Below are positions 35,447 through 47,500 of a stretch of 64,000 nt of DNA, one piece after another; the first letter of the stretch is position 1, and every line of letters starts with the position of its first letter. The position numbers were made by a program, and so were the translations under genes. The DNA is from Cunninghamella blakesleeana (lineage: Eukaryota > Mucoromycota > Mucoromycetes > Mucorales > Cunninghamellaceae): NCBI GenBank assembly GCA_017871115.1, contig JAFCIZ010000001.1:4445501-4509500 (forward strand), given 5' to 3'. Under the pieces are notes generated by a model. It was not told where the DNA came from, made no database searches, and saw only the letters and a list, made by a program, of their open reading frames with translations.

Positions 35447-37218
35447 ATACCACTTTTTATGAACACATGATTGAAATATAAAATGAGTGGTAGTGGTAGT
35501 GGGTTAGGGTAAAAAAAATAATAATGAAATAATAAAAACGCCCAAAAGTACCCCTTTCTTTTTTATTTATTTGTTTGCTTATTCTTTATTGTTTATTTAT
35601 TTATCTATTTGAGAGAATACAAGAAAATAAAATTCATTGTCTGTGTAAGCACAAAAAAAACTTTTTTTTTTTCCCCACTATCATTTCTCTCTCTCTCCTT
35701 AGATATAGGTAATAATAAAAAAAAGCTATTTTTATTTTTTTTTTCTTTTTTTTTATGTATGTTCTTGGTAGTACTGCATTTATCGTGATGACAACACAAA
35801 TGACATATTATTTCCTATGATACATAAAAAAGCAAAGTAAAATATCGTTGTAAAAAAAAAAAAAAGAATGATGTATAATAAAAATGAATAAAAATGATAA
35901 TTCTCGAGAATAAAATGTAATCTCCATCCCTCCTATTCAATAGAAAGTGAAAACGAAAACGAAAATAGGAGTTTTACGAGGGAAATAATAATAATGATAA
36001 TAATAATAATAATAATTAGAATATTATATTAGGAAAAAGGGGAAGAGGAAGGTAAATTTACGTAATGGTCAATGCGATTATAATAATAATATTAATAAAA
36101 TAAAAATAAAAAGAAAGATGGCGATAATTCTCGAAAGAAAAAGAGAAATAAAAGGTAATTTATTAAATCTTTTATTATTAGTATTATTATTTAATAAATG
36201 AATTGATTGGACGATATAACTCTCTTTTACATATTTATATGAACTTGTAAACAAAGGCAAAGAAGAAGAAGAAGAAGAAGAAAAGTAAAGGACCAAAATA
36301 AAATAAAATAAACTATGACCAATGATGAAACAGTAAATCCACGTTAATTGTTAAAATCACTAAAGAAAACATCTCCCTAAGAAATGATAAACCCCTTTTG
36401 CCTCTCTTTTTTTTTTTATAAACCCCTTCTTTAGAATGATAATAATAATAAAAAAGTAGGAAAACCCGCTTAAAATATGAACCTCCTAAACATTGAGGAC
36501 TCAACCTTTTTTAAATCATTAACGCCGGTCATCTTTTTCATTATTTTTATAAATGGTTGCTTTAATATAAATTCATGCATCAATCAATTTTGAACTCCGG
36601 ATAGAAATAGAATGATTTCTTTATATAAGATGTATAAATATACAATATGAAAACTTTGTTTTAGTCAGGAGTAATAAAAAAGAATAGTTTATTTCTTATT
36701 GTCAAATAATAAAAAGTGAGGAGAAAGAAGTTTTTTTTTTTGTGATCATGAGGATACGTAATTTTTTTATATTGTATACTAAAACAAGAATATATAATAA
36801 TAATTATAATAATAAAAATAATAAAAATCATATATATATATATATTATTATATTTTATTATTTTTTGTGAAAAAAGGGGTTAGGGTAGTAAAAGGGAGGT
36901 CAGCTGGTAAAATTGATAAAAAAAAATGACATATTGATAATCATCTATTTTGCTCTCTCTCACTCTCTCTCTCTCTCTCTCTCTCTCGCTCTCGCAGTCT
37001 TTTTTTATGTGCTACTAGGTTACTGTCTAACGTTTTGTTCTTTTATGGTATTAACTATCCGAATTTGGAAACTCCGATTTTTTTTATAAATGGTATTCTA
37101 TTTTTTTATTTTTTATTTTTTCACATCTCTTTCTTCTTTTCATCACTTTTTTTTATTTTTATTATTTTAATTTTATTATTAAATTATATTAAACTATTAA
37201 CTATTATTATTTATTATT
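34975..37218. other. 2.2-kb intergenic region upstream of the homeobox gene
   Basis: No exon supported. It contains a T12A21 tract at 35415-35447, (GAA)n at 35257-35277 and 36260-36281, two GGGTTAGGGTA elements (35501 and about 36877), a (CT)n tract at 36952-36995, and AACTCCGGAT at 36593-36602. The long, repeat-dotted upstream DNA may hold regulatory sites of the homeobox gene. Confidence 0.55.
36952..36995. repeat. (CT)n microsatellite
   Basis: About 20 CT units with two interruptions, 225 bp upstream of the homeobox ATG. Confidence 0.9.
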
Positions 37219-38513
37219 ATGACATATACAAAAAATGTAAATGAAATATTAATATTAATATATATATATATATAAATGTATCATATCATTATTGATCAAA
37301 AAAAAAAAAAAATAAACTTATATTTATTTATTTATTAGTCACGTGTTTTCAGTCCTTTAGTCATTTATCATGAAAATACTAATCATCATGTACAATATGG
37401 AGTAAAACTTGAAGCATATAAAGAAAAAATAACAAAAATGATGGAAAGAAATGCAAAATTATGGTCATCAAAAGAAGATTTTCATTTAAATAGTAATGAT
37501 GATCATGGTAAATAAATACTTACATATTTATTTATTTATATATATTATTTTTAATAATTTTTAATACTTTATTATTTATTTATTTGTTTATTTATTTATG
37601 TTGACAGATTTAAATGTATCTCCAAGTACAAGTACAACATCTACAACGTCAACAAGCTCATGTGATAGCATTGAAACCATTGAGCACCCTTCTTCTCATA
37701 CTTTTTCGGAACCTTATATTCATCATTCTTCCTCACCTCCATCTGCTTTCCAACCTGTTTATCCTTCTTCTTATTATTACAATAATAACAATGAAAAGAA
37801 ACCATCTTTTTCTACTATTACAACAGATATTTATTTATCTAAAACAACTTCTACTGCATTAACTTTATCTTCTCCACCTCCTCCTCCGCCCGCTTTACTA
37901 TCACCTACTACTACCACTACTACTACCACTGCTACTAGTAATAATACAGCAACTACAGCTAATACAACTCAGAAAAAGAGAAGAAGAGGGAATCTACCAA
38001 AAGACGTGACTGAATTTTTAAAACAATGGCTGGTCCAACATAAAAAACATCCTTATCCATCAGAAAAAGAAAAAATCGAATTAGCCCATCATACTGGTTT
38101 AACTGTGAATCAAATTAGTAATTGGTTTATTAATGCACGCCGTCGTATTTTGCAACCCATGTTGGAGTCTGAAGGTTTACAAGCTAATTTATTATCTTAT
38201 CATCATCCTCCTTCACTTCCTCCTTCTTCTTCTCACCATAATTCATCATTAAATGACTCTCGAAAACAAAGTATCAATAATGTTGATCAAAAAAAAAAAA
38301 GACAACTAGACATTTATACTTATCAAGGTTTTCATGGTAAAAATAAAAGAAAAGAAAAAATAGGTATTTAGGAATAAAAAGATCACCTATTCATATTCCT
38401 TTTCTATTTTTTTTCTAGAATCCTATCAAGATGATACAAGAAAATGGGCTTTTCGAAGAACTAAGTTACCAAATTATGAAATGGAAGATCATTATGCAGT
38501 AGCTACTCGATAA
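37219..38513 (+). CDS. TALE-class homeodomain transcription factor
   Basis: Four exons (37219-37236, 37339-37507, 37608-38363, 38419-38513), 345 residues, starting MTYTKNSRVFSPLVIYHE. The homeodomain lies at residues about 190-250: RRRGNLPKDVTEFLKQWLVQ, then HKKHPYPSEKEKIELAHHTG, then LTVNQISNWFINARRRI. The Pro-Tyr-Pro insertion between helices 1 and 2 and WFINARRR define the TALE superclass (KN homeobox). Upstream is a Ser/Thr/Pro-rich region, and the C-terminus ends in the short exon 4. Fungal TALE proteins regulate development, and some are mating-type factors. No mating-locus companions are seen here, so a mating role is not supported. Exon 1 with six codons is the least certain part. Confidence 0.85.
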
Positions 38514-38957
38514 ATCTTTTTTTCTTTTATTCATCATTGAATGATGATTTTTTTTTTTTTTTTTTTTTCAAAAAAAAAACCTTTTATACATATATATTAT
38601 CCCCCACACCTTTATTTTTTTATATATTATTTAATCATTATGATACCATTTTTCTATATTTATTTTATTTATATATATATCTGTTATTTATATTTTTTTT
38701 TATATGTTATTCTTTTTTATTATATTTTATTTTTTAAGAACAGGAAAAAAAATGTCGAGGCACTGATTTAGGGTATATTTCTTTTTTTTTTCATTTTTTT
38801 CATTTTTTTAATTTAGTATTCATGTACCTTTTTTTATATATATTTTTATAGTTTATCAATTTTATTCTATACTGTTTTTTTTTTATATATTTTTATTTTA
38901 TTCTTATTATTCTTATTTCCTTTTTCGACCATCTGAAAAAGAGAATTCCTCTCCTTT

Positions 38958-38994
<37 letters not shown>

Positions 38995-41135
38995 CTTTTC
39001 CATTCATTTTTATTTATTATATACTATGGTTTTATATACATATATATATACATGTTATATATATAATAATAATTATGTTATTCTACGTATTATATGTATA
39101 ACTTTCACTTTCTCTCCTTTTTTTATTTTATACACATATTAATGATAACAATGAAAACAATAAAACATAAAAAATAATAATAAAAAGGATATTCGCTTGT
39201 GGAGTATTATAGTAGATGATTCATTTATTATATAAACACCCCCTTACATATATAATATAACACCCTCCTCCCCCCAATCTAAAATAGCTTTGAATCACGA
39301 TCCAGTTTTTTTTTTTTAAAAAAAGGTCATAAGATGAGATCGAGTATGTATGACAGTGATTATATATATATATATATATATATATTGTCGTAGTATTATG
39401 TTCCCTTATAAATGATATATTTACTAGTTTACAGATGTATTATTATTACTTTTTTTTTTTTTTAAAAAAAAAACGAATTAATTATTTTCATTTTCATTTT
39501 TTTAAAAAAAATATTAAGACTTGAATTGATTATTACTTAAAAAGTTTATTAGATAATAGATTTCCCTCTACTATTTCGGCGTTTCAACGATGTTTGAGAA
39601 AAAATATTGGGTTTTTTCCGTCAATCAATTTAGTTTTGTCACTTTCAACTAAACTTGGAAAAAAAAAAATATCACAATGGTTACACCTTTATATATATAT
39701 AAAAAAAAAATAGATTATTAGCCTTAATATTTTTGGATTCACGGGTTCCTTTTGTATAAAATATATATAATAAGGAAAGCTACTTTGTGATTTACTTTGG
39801 AATTCATATGTATATACGCGCTTTTGTACGTGTTATTTATTTTAATTAAACACTAACTAAAAAAAAAAATCCTTGTGATAATAATATGTAGTATATTTAT
39901 CTTTCGTATGTAATCCAAAAAAAAAATTAATGGAATACAAAAATAGGAAACATACTTTTTTTAGAGAATTGTTTCGGGGAAATGGGTGTGAAAAGACGGC
40001 AGTTATATTTTCACTTCTTTCTCAGGGACAAAAAGTAAAAATAAAATATTACGTATCAAAAGTCCTGTCAAAAAAAAAAAAGGCATTTTTGGATTAATTG
40101 GTGCTATTTTATTTAAAAATAATATAAACCTTTTTTTTTCCATTTTGTTAATTCATATATATATATTTATTTATTCATAATTATATATATATAACGAAAA
40201 ACGAAATAAAATAAACAAGAGTATATTTTTTTATTTGTAATATGTAACTTTATTTTATATATATTTATATATATATATATATATATATATAGTTTATTTA
40301 TTATTTTGAATCAACAGTAAAAAAAAAGTTGGTGGGTCTGTGCGTATATTGTTTAGAGTAATATGATCAATTGTAAAAAAAAAAAAAACATAAGATGGGA
40401 AATCTTTTTTATATTCTACTACCATTACTAAATATACTAAAAAAAATGATGTTGAGATTTTTACTATCCTAACAAAAAAAAGTAATATTTTATTAAAAAA
40501 ATACATACATAGAAAGAAAAAGTTTCTTTATATAATATTTCACATGTTAAATATTATTATCGTCAACCGTTCATAAATAAATAATAATAAAAATAATAAA
40601 AATAATAATGAGAAAGGCACGCACAAAAAAATTAAATATTACGTAGCATTTATTTTTTATATCATATTAAAATACTAGATCTACGATTTAACTTGAACAA
40701 TTATTTTTATATTTTTAAAATATATAAAATTTGTATTAAAGGTTGGTGGGAGACTTGTTTTTTATTAAAAAAGTAAAATAAAATAAAATAAAATAAAAAC
40801 CATTTAAAAATTGACCTGTTAATGTTTGGATTTTTATGTCTCCAGTAAAAAATGAAGATTAAGAAAAGGAATTTTTTTTCAAAGTTTATATTATATTATT
40901 ATTATTATTATTATTATTATTTTAAAAAAAAAAAAAAGATTGTTAAAAAAATAGTTTAAATTATATATCAAAATACTGAGGTTGGATCATATATATATTA
41001 GAATAGGGGCTTATTCATTCAAAAAGAAAAATGCAAAAAAAATAAAGTAAAATTAATACGTAAAGAAGAAAAAAATGATAGAGTAATATGATATTATATA
41101 AAAATAGAAAATAGAAATAAAGTAACTTTAAAAAA
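38514..41135. other. 2.6-kb convergent intergenic region
   Basis: Between the 3' ends of the homeobox gene (+) and the Msb1-like gene (-). No exon found. It contains a ~30-nt T run near 38960-38991, TnAn palindromes at 39306-39324 and 39450-39473, and (TA)n at 39361-39385 and 40270-40291. The size is unusual for two facing gene ends, yet I see no RNA gene. Confidence 0.5.
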
Positions 41136-43384
41136 TCAATATACTATATGAGTATAATTCTTTTTAATGGCTGAACCATTAGTTGAATTGCCAATTTTAA
41201 TAACCCGTCGCATGATATTTTTAACTTGTTGCTTGCTACTTTGATTATTATTAGGAACATGAAACACTGAATCTTGATCCTTGTTATTTTTATTATTGTT
41301 ATTCATATGATGATAATGGTGATGACGATCATCATCATCATCATGGGAAGAAGGTGGTGGAGTAATTGATGATGCTATTACTTGCTGTTGTTGTTGTTGT
41401 TGTTGTTGTTGTTGATGGTGATGATGATGATGGATGGCTGAATCATTATCATTTATCTTTTCATCATCTTTAATTGTATTGTTTTCACTACTTATACCAC
41501 TTTCTGTTGGTGTAATGGTTTGGTGCTGTTGTTTTTTACGTAAATTGATTTTCATATTAGAGAATGAATGATTGATTTTTTTAAAATGAGTTTTAGATTG
41601 TTTTTCTTGCCATTGTAATGTTTCTGCTGCTGATTGAAGTAATGGAATGAATTCTGAAAATGCAGGTGCTCCTATATAGGATATAGACAATAAAAATGAT
41701 GATAGATAAATAAATAAATAAAATAGACTCGTTTTATATATATATTTATACATTGTATTTCCCCTCTTTTTTATTTTTATTTTTTTTCATTATCTTCTCC
41801 TTTTTAACTTTTTAGTATCATTATTTTTTTTTTTTAATTTAATATTGACAAAGTATATATATATATATAATTTACCATTCGATTGTAAAGTGGGAAGATG
41901 ATGTCTTTGAAACCAATAAGAAGAGGCAAAAGGATCCGTTGGTGTAGGCGGATCAATTTTAGTAGCATGAGCCATAATACGGTATAATAGAGGCGAAGCA
42001 CGTTGATCATCTGATTCCAATTGAGGTTTAAAGATAGAAATCCAAGGATCATCTTTAGGCAAAGGTACCAATTCAAAATCATCATCTAATAGGGCCCGTA
42101 ATCCTACATCTGTAAAATCAATCCAATCAACATTTAAATTTTTAATACGTTGAATAAGACGATTATAAGATTTTGCTTTTGCTTTAGTTGCTTCTGTTTT
42201 AGACATGGGTTTTAAATAAGATTCTTGGATAAATCTTTCTTCATCGTAAGTTGTAGAAGTAATAAAATCGATGTTATTTTTTATGAGAATGGTTGATTTG
42301 GATTTCATTGATTTAGGTGTTGTTGTTGAAGAAGATGACATAATTGGTAATGAATAGCGATGATGGAGTTGGTTCAAGTAATAAGGCATTTGTTGATGTT
42401 GATGTTGACGTTTTAATTGAGATTTCCATCTTGAATGTTCAATAATCATACGAGTCATAAAGTGCCCCGCTTTTTCTGCTATAATAGGATCACAATCAGC
42501 TGGACCTAAAGTTACTTTTCCCATGGCTTCACCCAAATGATAAGCATCCATCAAATTATTAGATTTATGCTCCATTAATTCCACTAAAAAATCAAGTATA
42601 TCAATTAATAAGGCTTCACCTTTTTTTGTAAGAACCTTAGAGAGACTTGGTAATGTACATGCTATTATTTATAAAAGCAGTAGTATATAACATATAGAAT
42701 ATAAAATAAAAAAATAAAAAAGCTGAGTTCATAAAGCATCTTCTCCCTTTTTTTTTTTTTTTTTTACTTTATTTTAAAGTTATCTCCATATACAATCACC
42801 CCTTTCCCTCCTTCCTCTATTTTGTTTTTTTTTCTTTTTTTCGCTTTTTTTATATATCACTCATCATAACATTATTTTATTTTATTTTTAAGCTTACTTT
42901 CATAATTGATAATTCTCCAAACTTTCTTTGGCACAATACGTTCTTGACAGCACCATAAAATATCTTGCATTAAAGTAGCTACTGAATGGATACTAACTGG
43001 TGCAAGGTCATCAGCAGTACAATGTTGTTGACGAAATACTTTTAAAAGTAATAAACTATTAGGTGCTATCATAACAAAAAAAGTAAAATAAAATAAGTAA
43101 AGAAAAAAAAAACAGTGAATGCTTATTCTTTGTTGTTTATAAAACGGTTATAAATATATATATATATATGATGATAATAATAATAAATGACTTACCAGAT
43201 TTACGTAAAATTTTCCTTTCATCCATGCCTGACAAATAAGTACAAGAGTCAATACTATTATTATTATGCTTATTTGTTTATATTATTTATTATTTATAAT
43301 ATATGCATACAAATTACCTCTTTTACGTATTTCATCCATACAAATCCTAGTGACTTGAGCTCCAAAATCGAATGAATATGCCAT
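41136..43384 (-). CDS. RhoGAP-like protein of the fungal Msb1/Mug8 type
   Basis: Five exons (43384-43318, 43228-43196, 43065-42898, 42661-41876, 41671-41136), 529 residues. The N-terminal ~250 residues read as a RhoGAP-like domain: FDFGAQVTRICMDEIRKRGM, ILRKSAPNS at the Arg-finger position, VSIHSVATLMQDILWCC, and LIDILDFLVELMEHKSNN, then the block AYHLGEAMGKVTLGPADC followed by IIAEKAGHFMTRMIIEH. That last block is what I associate with the fungal Msb1/Mug8 domain, whose members work with Rho/Cdc42 in polarised growth. The C-terminal part is low complexity, with a His then Gln run (about 41395-41430), and ends basic. The domain call is from memory of the family. Confidence 0.65.
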
Positions 43385-44528
43385 TATATTTTATTTTATT
43401 TTTATTATTAAACTATTAAAGAAATAAAAAATATGATGGATCCACTAAAAAGGAGAATATATATATATATGTTGCTTTTAAAATAAAATATAATAAGGTT
43501 GGTATATATTTAATAAAATAAAATAAAAATTGATAAAGTTAATAAAGAGAAAAAAGAATTGAAGGGCCATTTTATTATTATTATTATTGTTATTGCTATT
43601 TTCTTTACTTATTGATAAATGATATAGAATTTTGATTAAAAGATTGATAAAATAAAAAAATAAAAAATAAAGAGAAAGAAAAGAGTAAAAAATAAAAAAA
43701 AAAGCAATCAAAAAGTCAAGAAATGCCAAAAAAGTTGCTGATGTTGAATTTATTTTTGATGTATGTATAGCTCTTTTTCCATATTAGGGTATTCATATAA
43801 AACTCACTGATCCCTTTGTATTATACTAGTTCGTTTTCAAGGAGAGAAAGTATATATATATATATATATATATAATCATATTATAAAGGGATAGCCATCT
43901 TATATATATATTACTATAGTTTAACTATATTATTTTCAAGTATTACCACTTATGCGCTCCTATTTTCTATATCCATTTTTTTCTTATTATTATTCTCTAT
44001 TTTTTCATATATACTACATAACCATATACTTTTTTATTTATCTTCCCCTTGATGTTCTCTTATTATTATATGTATATATATTTTCTTATCATACATATAA
44101 AAATATAACATTGCTTTCTTAGAAACGATATAAAAATTAGTATATATATATACAACTTGGGTTTTTTTAGTGTGTATAAAGTTGACGTGATAGTTTTATT
44201 AATATGGAATAAAAAATAAATATATAATTATCTTAAAAGGTAAAGGAGTCGGTAAGCATTAAGGAGCCAATGTCCCTTGAAGGGTAAAAAATATAATAAA
44301 ATAAATTAGACATGAATAAGAAACATAAAAGAGCTGTAAAAAAAAGAACTTTTTTTTTTTCGTTAACATAATTTTTTTTAAGCAAAAAAAAAAAAAAAAA
44401 TGAGTAGGCAAATTAATCAAGTCACTACCTACGTAAAAATTTTAAATTTTTCGTGTGTTTGAAATATTTCCTTTCCTTGCCTTTTTATTTTTTTCCTTAC
44501 TTTATACTAATTATTTTTTAAGATAAAC
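43385..44528. other. Divergent intergenic, Msb1-like / CSTF3
   Basis: 1.1 kb without a supported exon. It includes (AT)n at 43850-43874 and A-rich and T-rich runs at 44338-44400. TTTTAAATTTTTCG at 44440-44453, 76 nt before the CSTF3 ATG, is a poor relative of the promoter element. Confidence 0.5.
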
Positions 44529-47500
44529 ATGGATGATACTACAATGAAAGAGGCTCCAATAATAGAAGAAGATCCACCTAAAGATGTGCAACAAGATAAT
44601 GAAACAACGGTAGCAACAACAATGGAAGTGGATAATGATATTGAAAATAAAGAAACGGGTGAAAACAATGAAACTATTGAAAATAGAGAAAATGACCAAA
44701 GTAATGAAATTATTGAAATGATAGAAACCAGTGAAAACAATAAAAACATCGAAGATAAAGAGGATATTGAAACTGAAGGAGAAAATAAAGATATTATTGA
44801 AGATAATAATGATAATAATTTAGCAGATCCTATTGAAGCAAAACACGAAACTAATCAAGATGAACAAAATCATATAAAAGATCATGAAACTGAAGATAAT
44901 ATGGAACAACCACAACAACCACAATCTGTAGAAATATCTCAACAACCATACGTTAATTCACCTTCTTCATGGCAAATTCCTCCTAATGCTTTTCAGCAGC
45001 AACAACAACAACCGCAACAACAACCTTCACCTTCATTACCCAATCAATCAATAGATAAAAACGATATAAAACCTTATGAACCAACTAATTTTTTAATAGA
45101 GAAAGCTAGTCAAAAGCGTGAAAAATGGGAAGAAAGAATAAAGCAGGATGAAGAAGACTTGGATGCTTGGTATAGTTTAATGAATGATTTACAACAAGCT
45201 GGTGACTTGGACGCCATTCGCAATATTTATGAACGTTTTCTAAAAATTTACCCAACTTCCGTAAGTTATCATTTTTTTTTTAATATTACTGTAAGAGATA
45301 AAATAAATAAACGGTGAAACGTGCATGATAGTACTAAATGGCTCCATATTATCCGACGTTTAAAAATGTAAGTTTTCTAAAAAAATAAGAATACGTACAT
45401 AAATATGTAAAGAGCGATCTTTCTCTCTAGTCTCTCTCTCCCCTTCCTCTCTTTTTATTTTTATTTTTTATTTAGTTGATATAATGTACAGCCTGGTTAT
45501 CATGAATAATGCTCCATCGATGATAAATAATAATAATAATAATATGTATATACTATAATATTTGGCACGTAAATCAAATAAATATATAATTACTCTATAC
45601 CCTCTAAACCCTATATATGATCATGATTTTATTATTTTTATTTTTATACATTGATTATTTATACATAACTAATAGTTTAATAAGTTAAACACGCGTATTT
45701 GGATATATCATACTTTACTCGTATATATAAACACATGTGGAATTGGATATATGTATCTGATAGTTCTAATTTATATCTTCTTTTTTTATATAAAAAATTT
45801 CATAATTTAGATTCATGCACATTTCACCGTTTATATATATATATATATATATATATACATTATAACTATTATTACTATTGCTGACAAGTTTATTAATCTA
45901 GTCTGTATTTTTATTTCATTTTATCTTTTTTTTTTTCATTATAGGCAAAACATTGGTTGGCTTATTTAGAATTAGAACTTCAATATTCAAACTTTAATGA
46001 AGTAGAAGCTTTATTTACAAGATGTCTTAAATCAGTTTTATCTGTTGATTTATGGAAATTTTACCTTGGCTATATTAGACGTATTAATTCTGGTGAAGGT
46101 GGATCAATGACACCTGAAGCTCGTTCTATTATTGAAAAGGCTTATGAATATGTGCTTAGTAATGTTGGTATTGATAAAGATGCTGGTTCTATTTGGGCAG
46201 ATTATATTTTCTTTTTGAAATCGGCGGAGGTAAGTTGAGGATGAAAATAATGAACGACATTTTATTTCTATTTTTTATTAAGTTTTATAATTATTAAACT
46301 TATAGACATCAAATACTTGGGAAGAGCAGCGTAAAATGGATAGTATGAGAAGAGTATATCAAAAATCTGTAGCCATACCTTTAAATAATGTAGAGCATTT
46401 ATGGAAGGAATATGATCAATGGGAAAATAATTTAAATCGTTTAACAGTAAGTCATCATCATAAATTATAGGTATATTTAAAGGTATGTTTTTTTTATTAA
46501 TATTATTTAAATATATAATGTTTAGGCAAAAAAATTTTTAGGTGAAAAATCATCAGCATATATGACAGCTCGTACAGCATTAAGAGAATCTAGACCTTTT
46601 ACGGATAACTTAATTCGAAATACTATACCTAAAAAACCCCAATGGACTGAAAAAGAAATAGAGCAGGTAATAATACTAACATCAAAAATAAAAAGGATTT
46701 AATATATGAATTTATTAAATAGTAATGTGAATGAAGAAAAAATAATTAAATTTGTATATATATATTACTTTAATAGTTAAATTTATGGAAACGATATATT
46801 CAATGGGAAAAAGGAAATCCTTTACATTTAGAAGAAAAGAATGCTATAATTGATCGTGTATCCTATGTTTATCAGCAAGCATTTTTAGTACTTCGATTTT
46901 ATCCTGAAATATGGTATGATTACGCAATGTATTATATAGAATTATCAAAACCAGAAAAAGCATTGTCTATTTTAAAACAAGCCATGGAGATTCTCCCAAC
47001 AAGGTAATATATATATATATATATATATTATTTGCTATATTATATTTATTAGTTATTTATATGTATATTTAATTATTTTATTGTTGTTATTTCAAAAAAT
47101 ATTATGAAGTTTGTTAGTTCATTTTGCTTACACAGAAATTTGTGAATCACGTAAAATGCTGGATGAAGCAAAACAAGGCTTTGATTCTATTTTGGAAAAC
47201 TTGGATAATGAAATTGAGAAACTGAAAGAATCAGTGCAAGTAGAAGTGAATAAATTAACCCAGCGACTTGAACAAGAAAGAGCTAGTATGAATCTTGGTG
47301 ATGATATTGATGGCGAATTAAGAGAGCAACTTCGTGAAAAGGAAAGAAGAATTAAAAAGGAGCAAGATGAATTAGAAGATCAGTTGAAAGAACAAGTAGA
47401 CGATATTATGCAACGATGCTCGCTTGTCTGGATAGCTTATATGCGTTTTGCTAGAAGAACAGATGTAAGTTGGTTTGTTATATGTCAATACAAATGTATA

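Noticed and set aside
35501..36889. Telomere or subtelomere signal
   Set aside because: Only isolated TTAGGG-like copies, with essential housekeeping genes on both sides and no array.
37219..38513. Mating-type locus around the homeodomain gene
   Set aside because: Mucoromycota sex loci use HMG genes flanked by TPT and RNA helicase genes, and basidiomycete loci pair two homeodomain genes; none of these companions is present.
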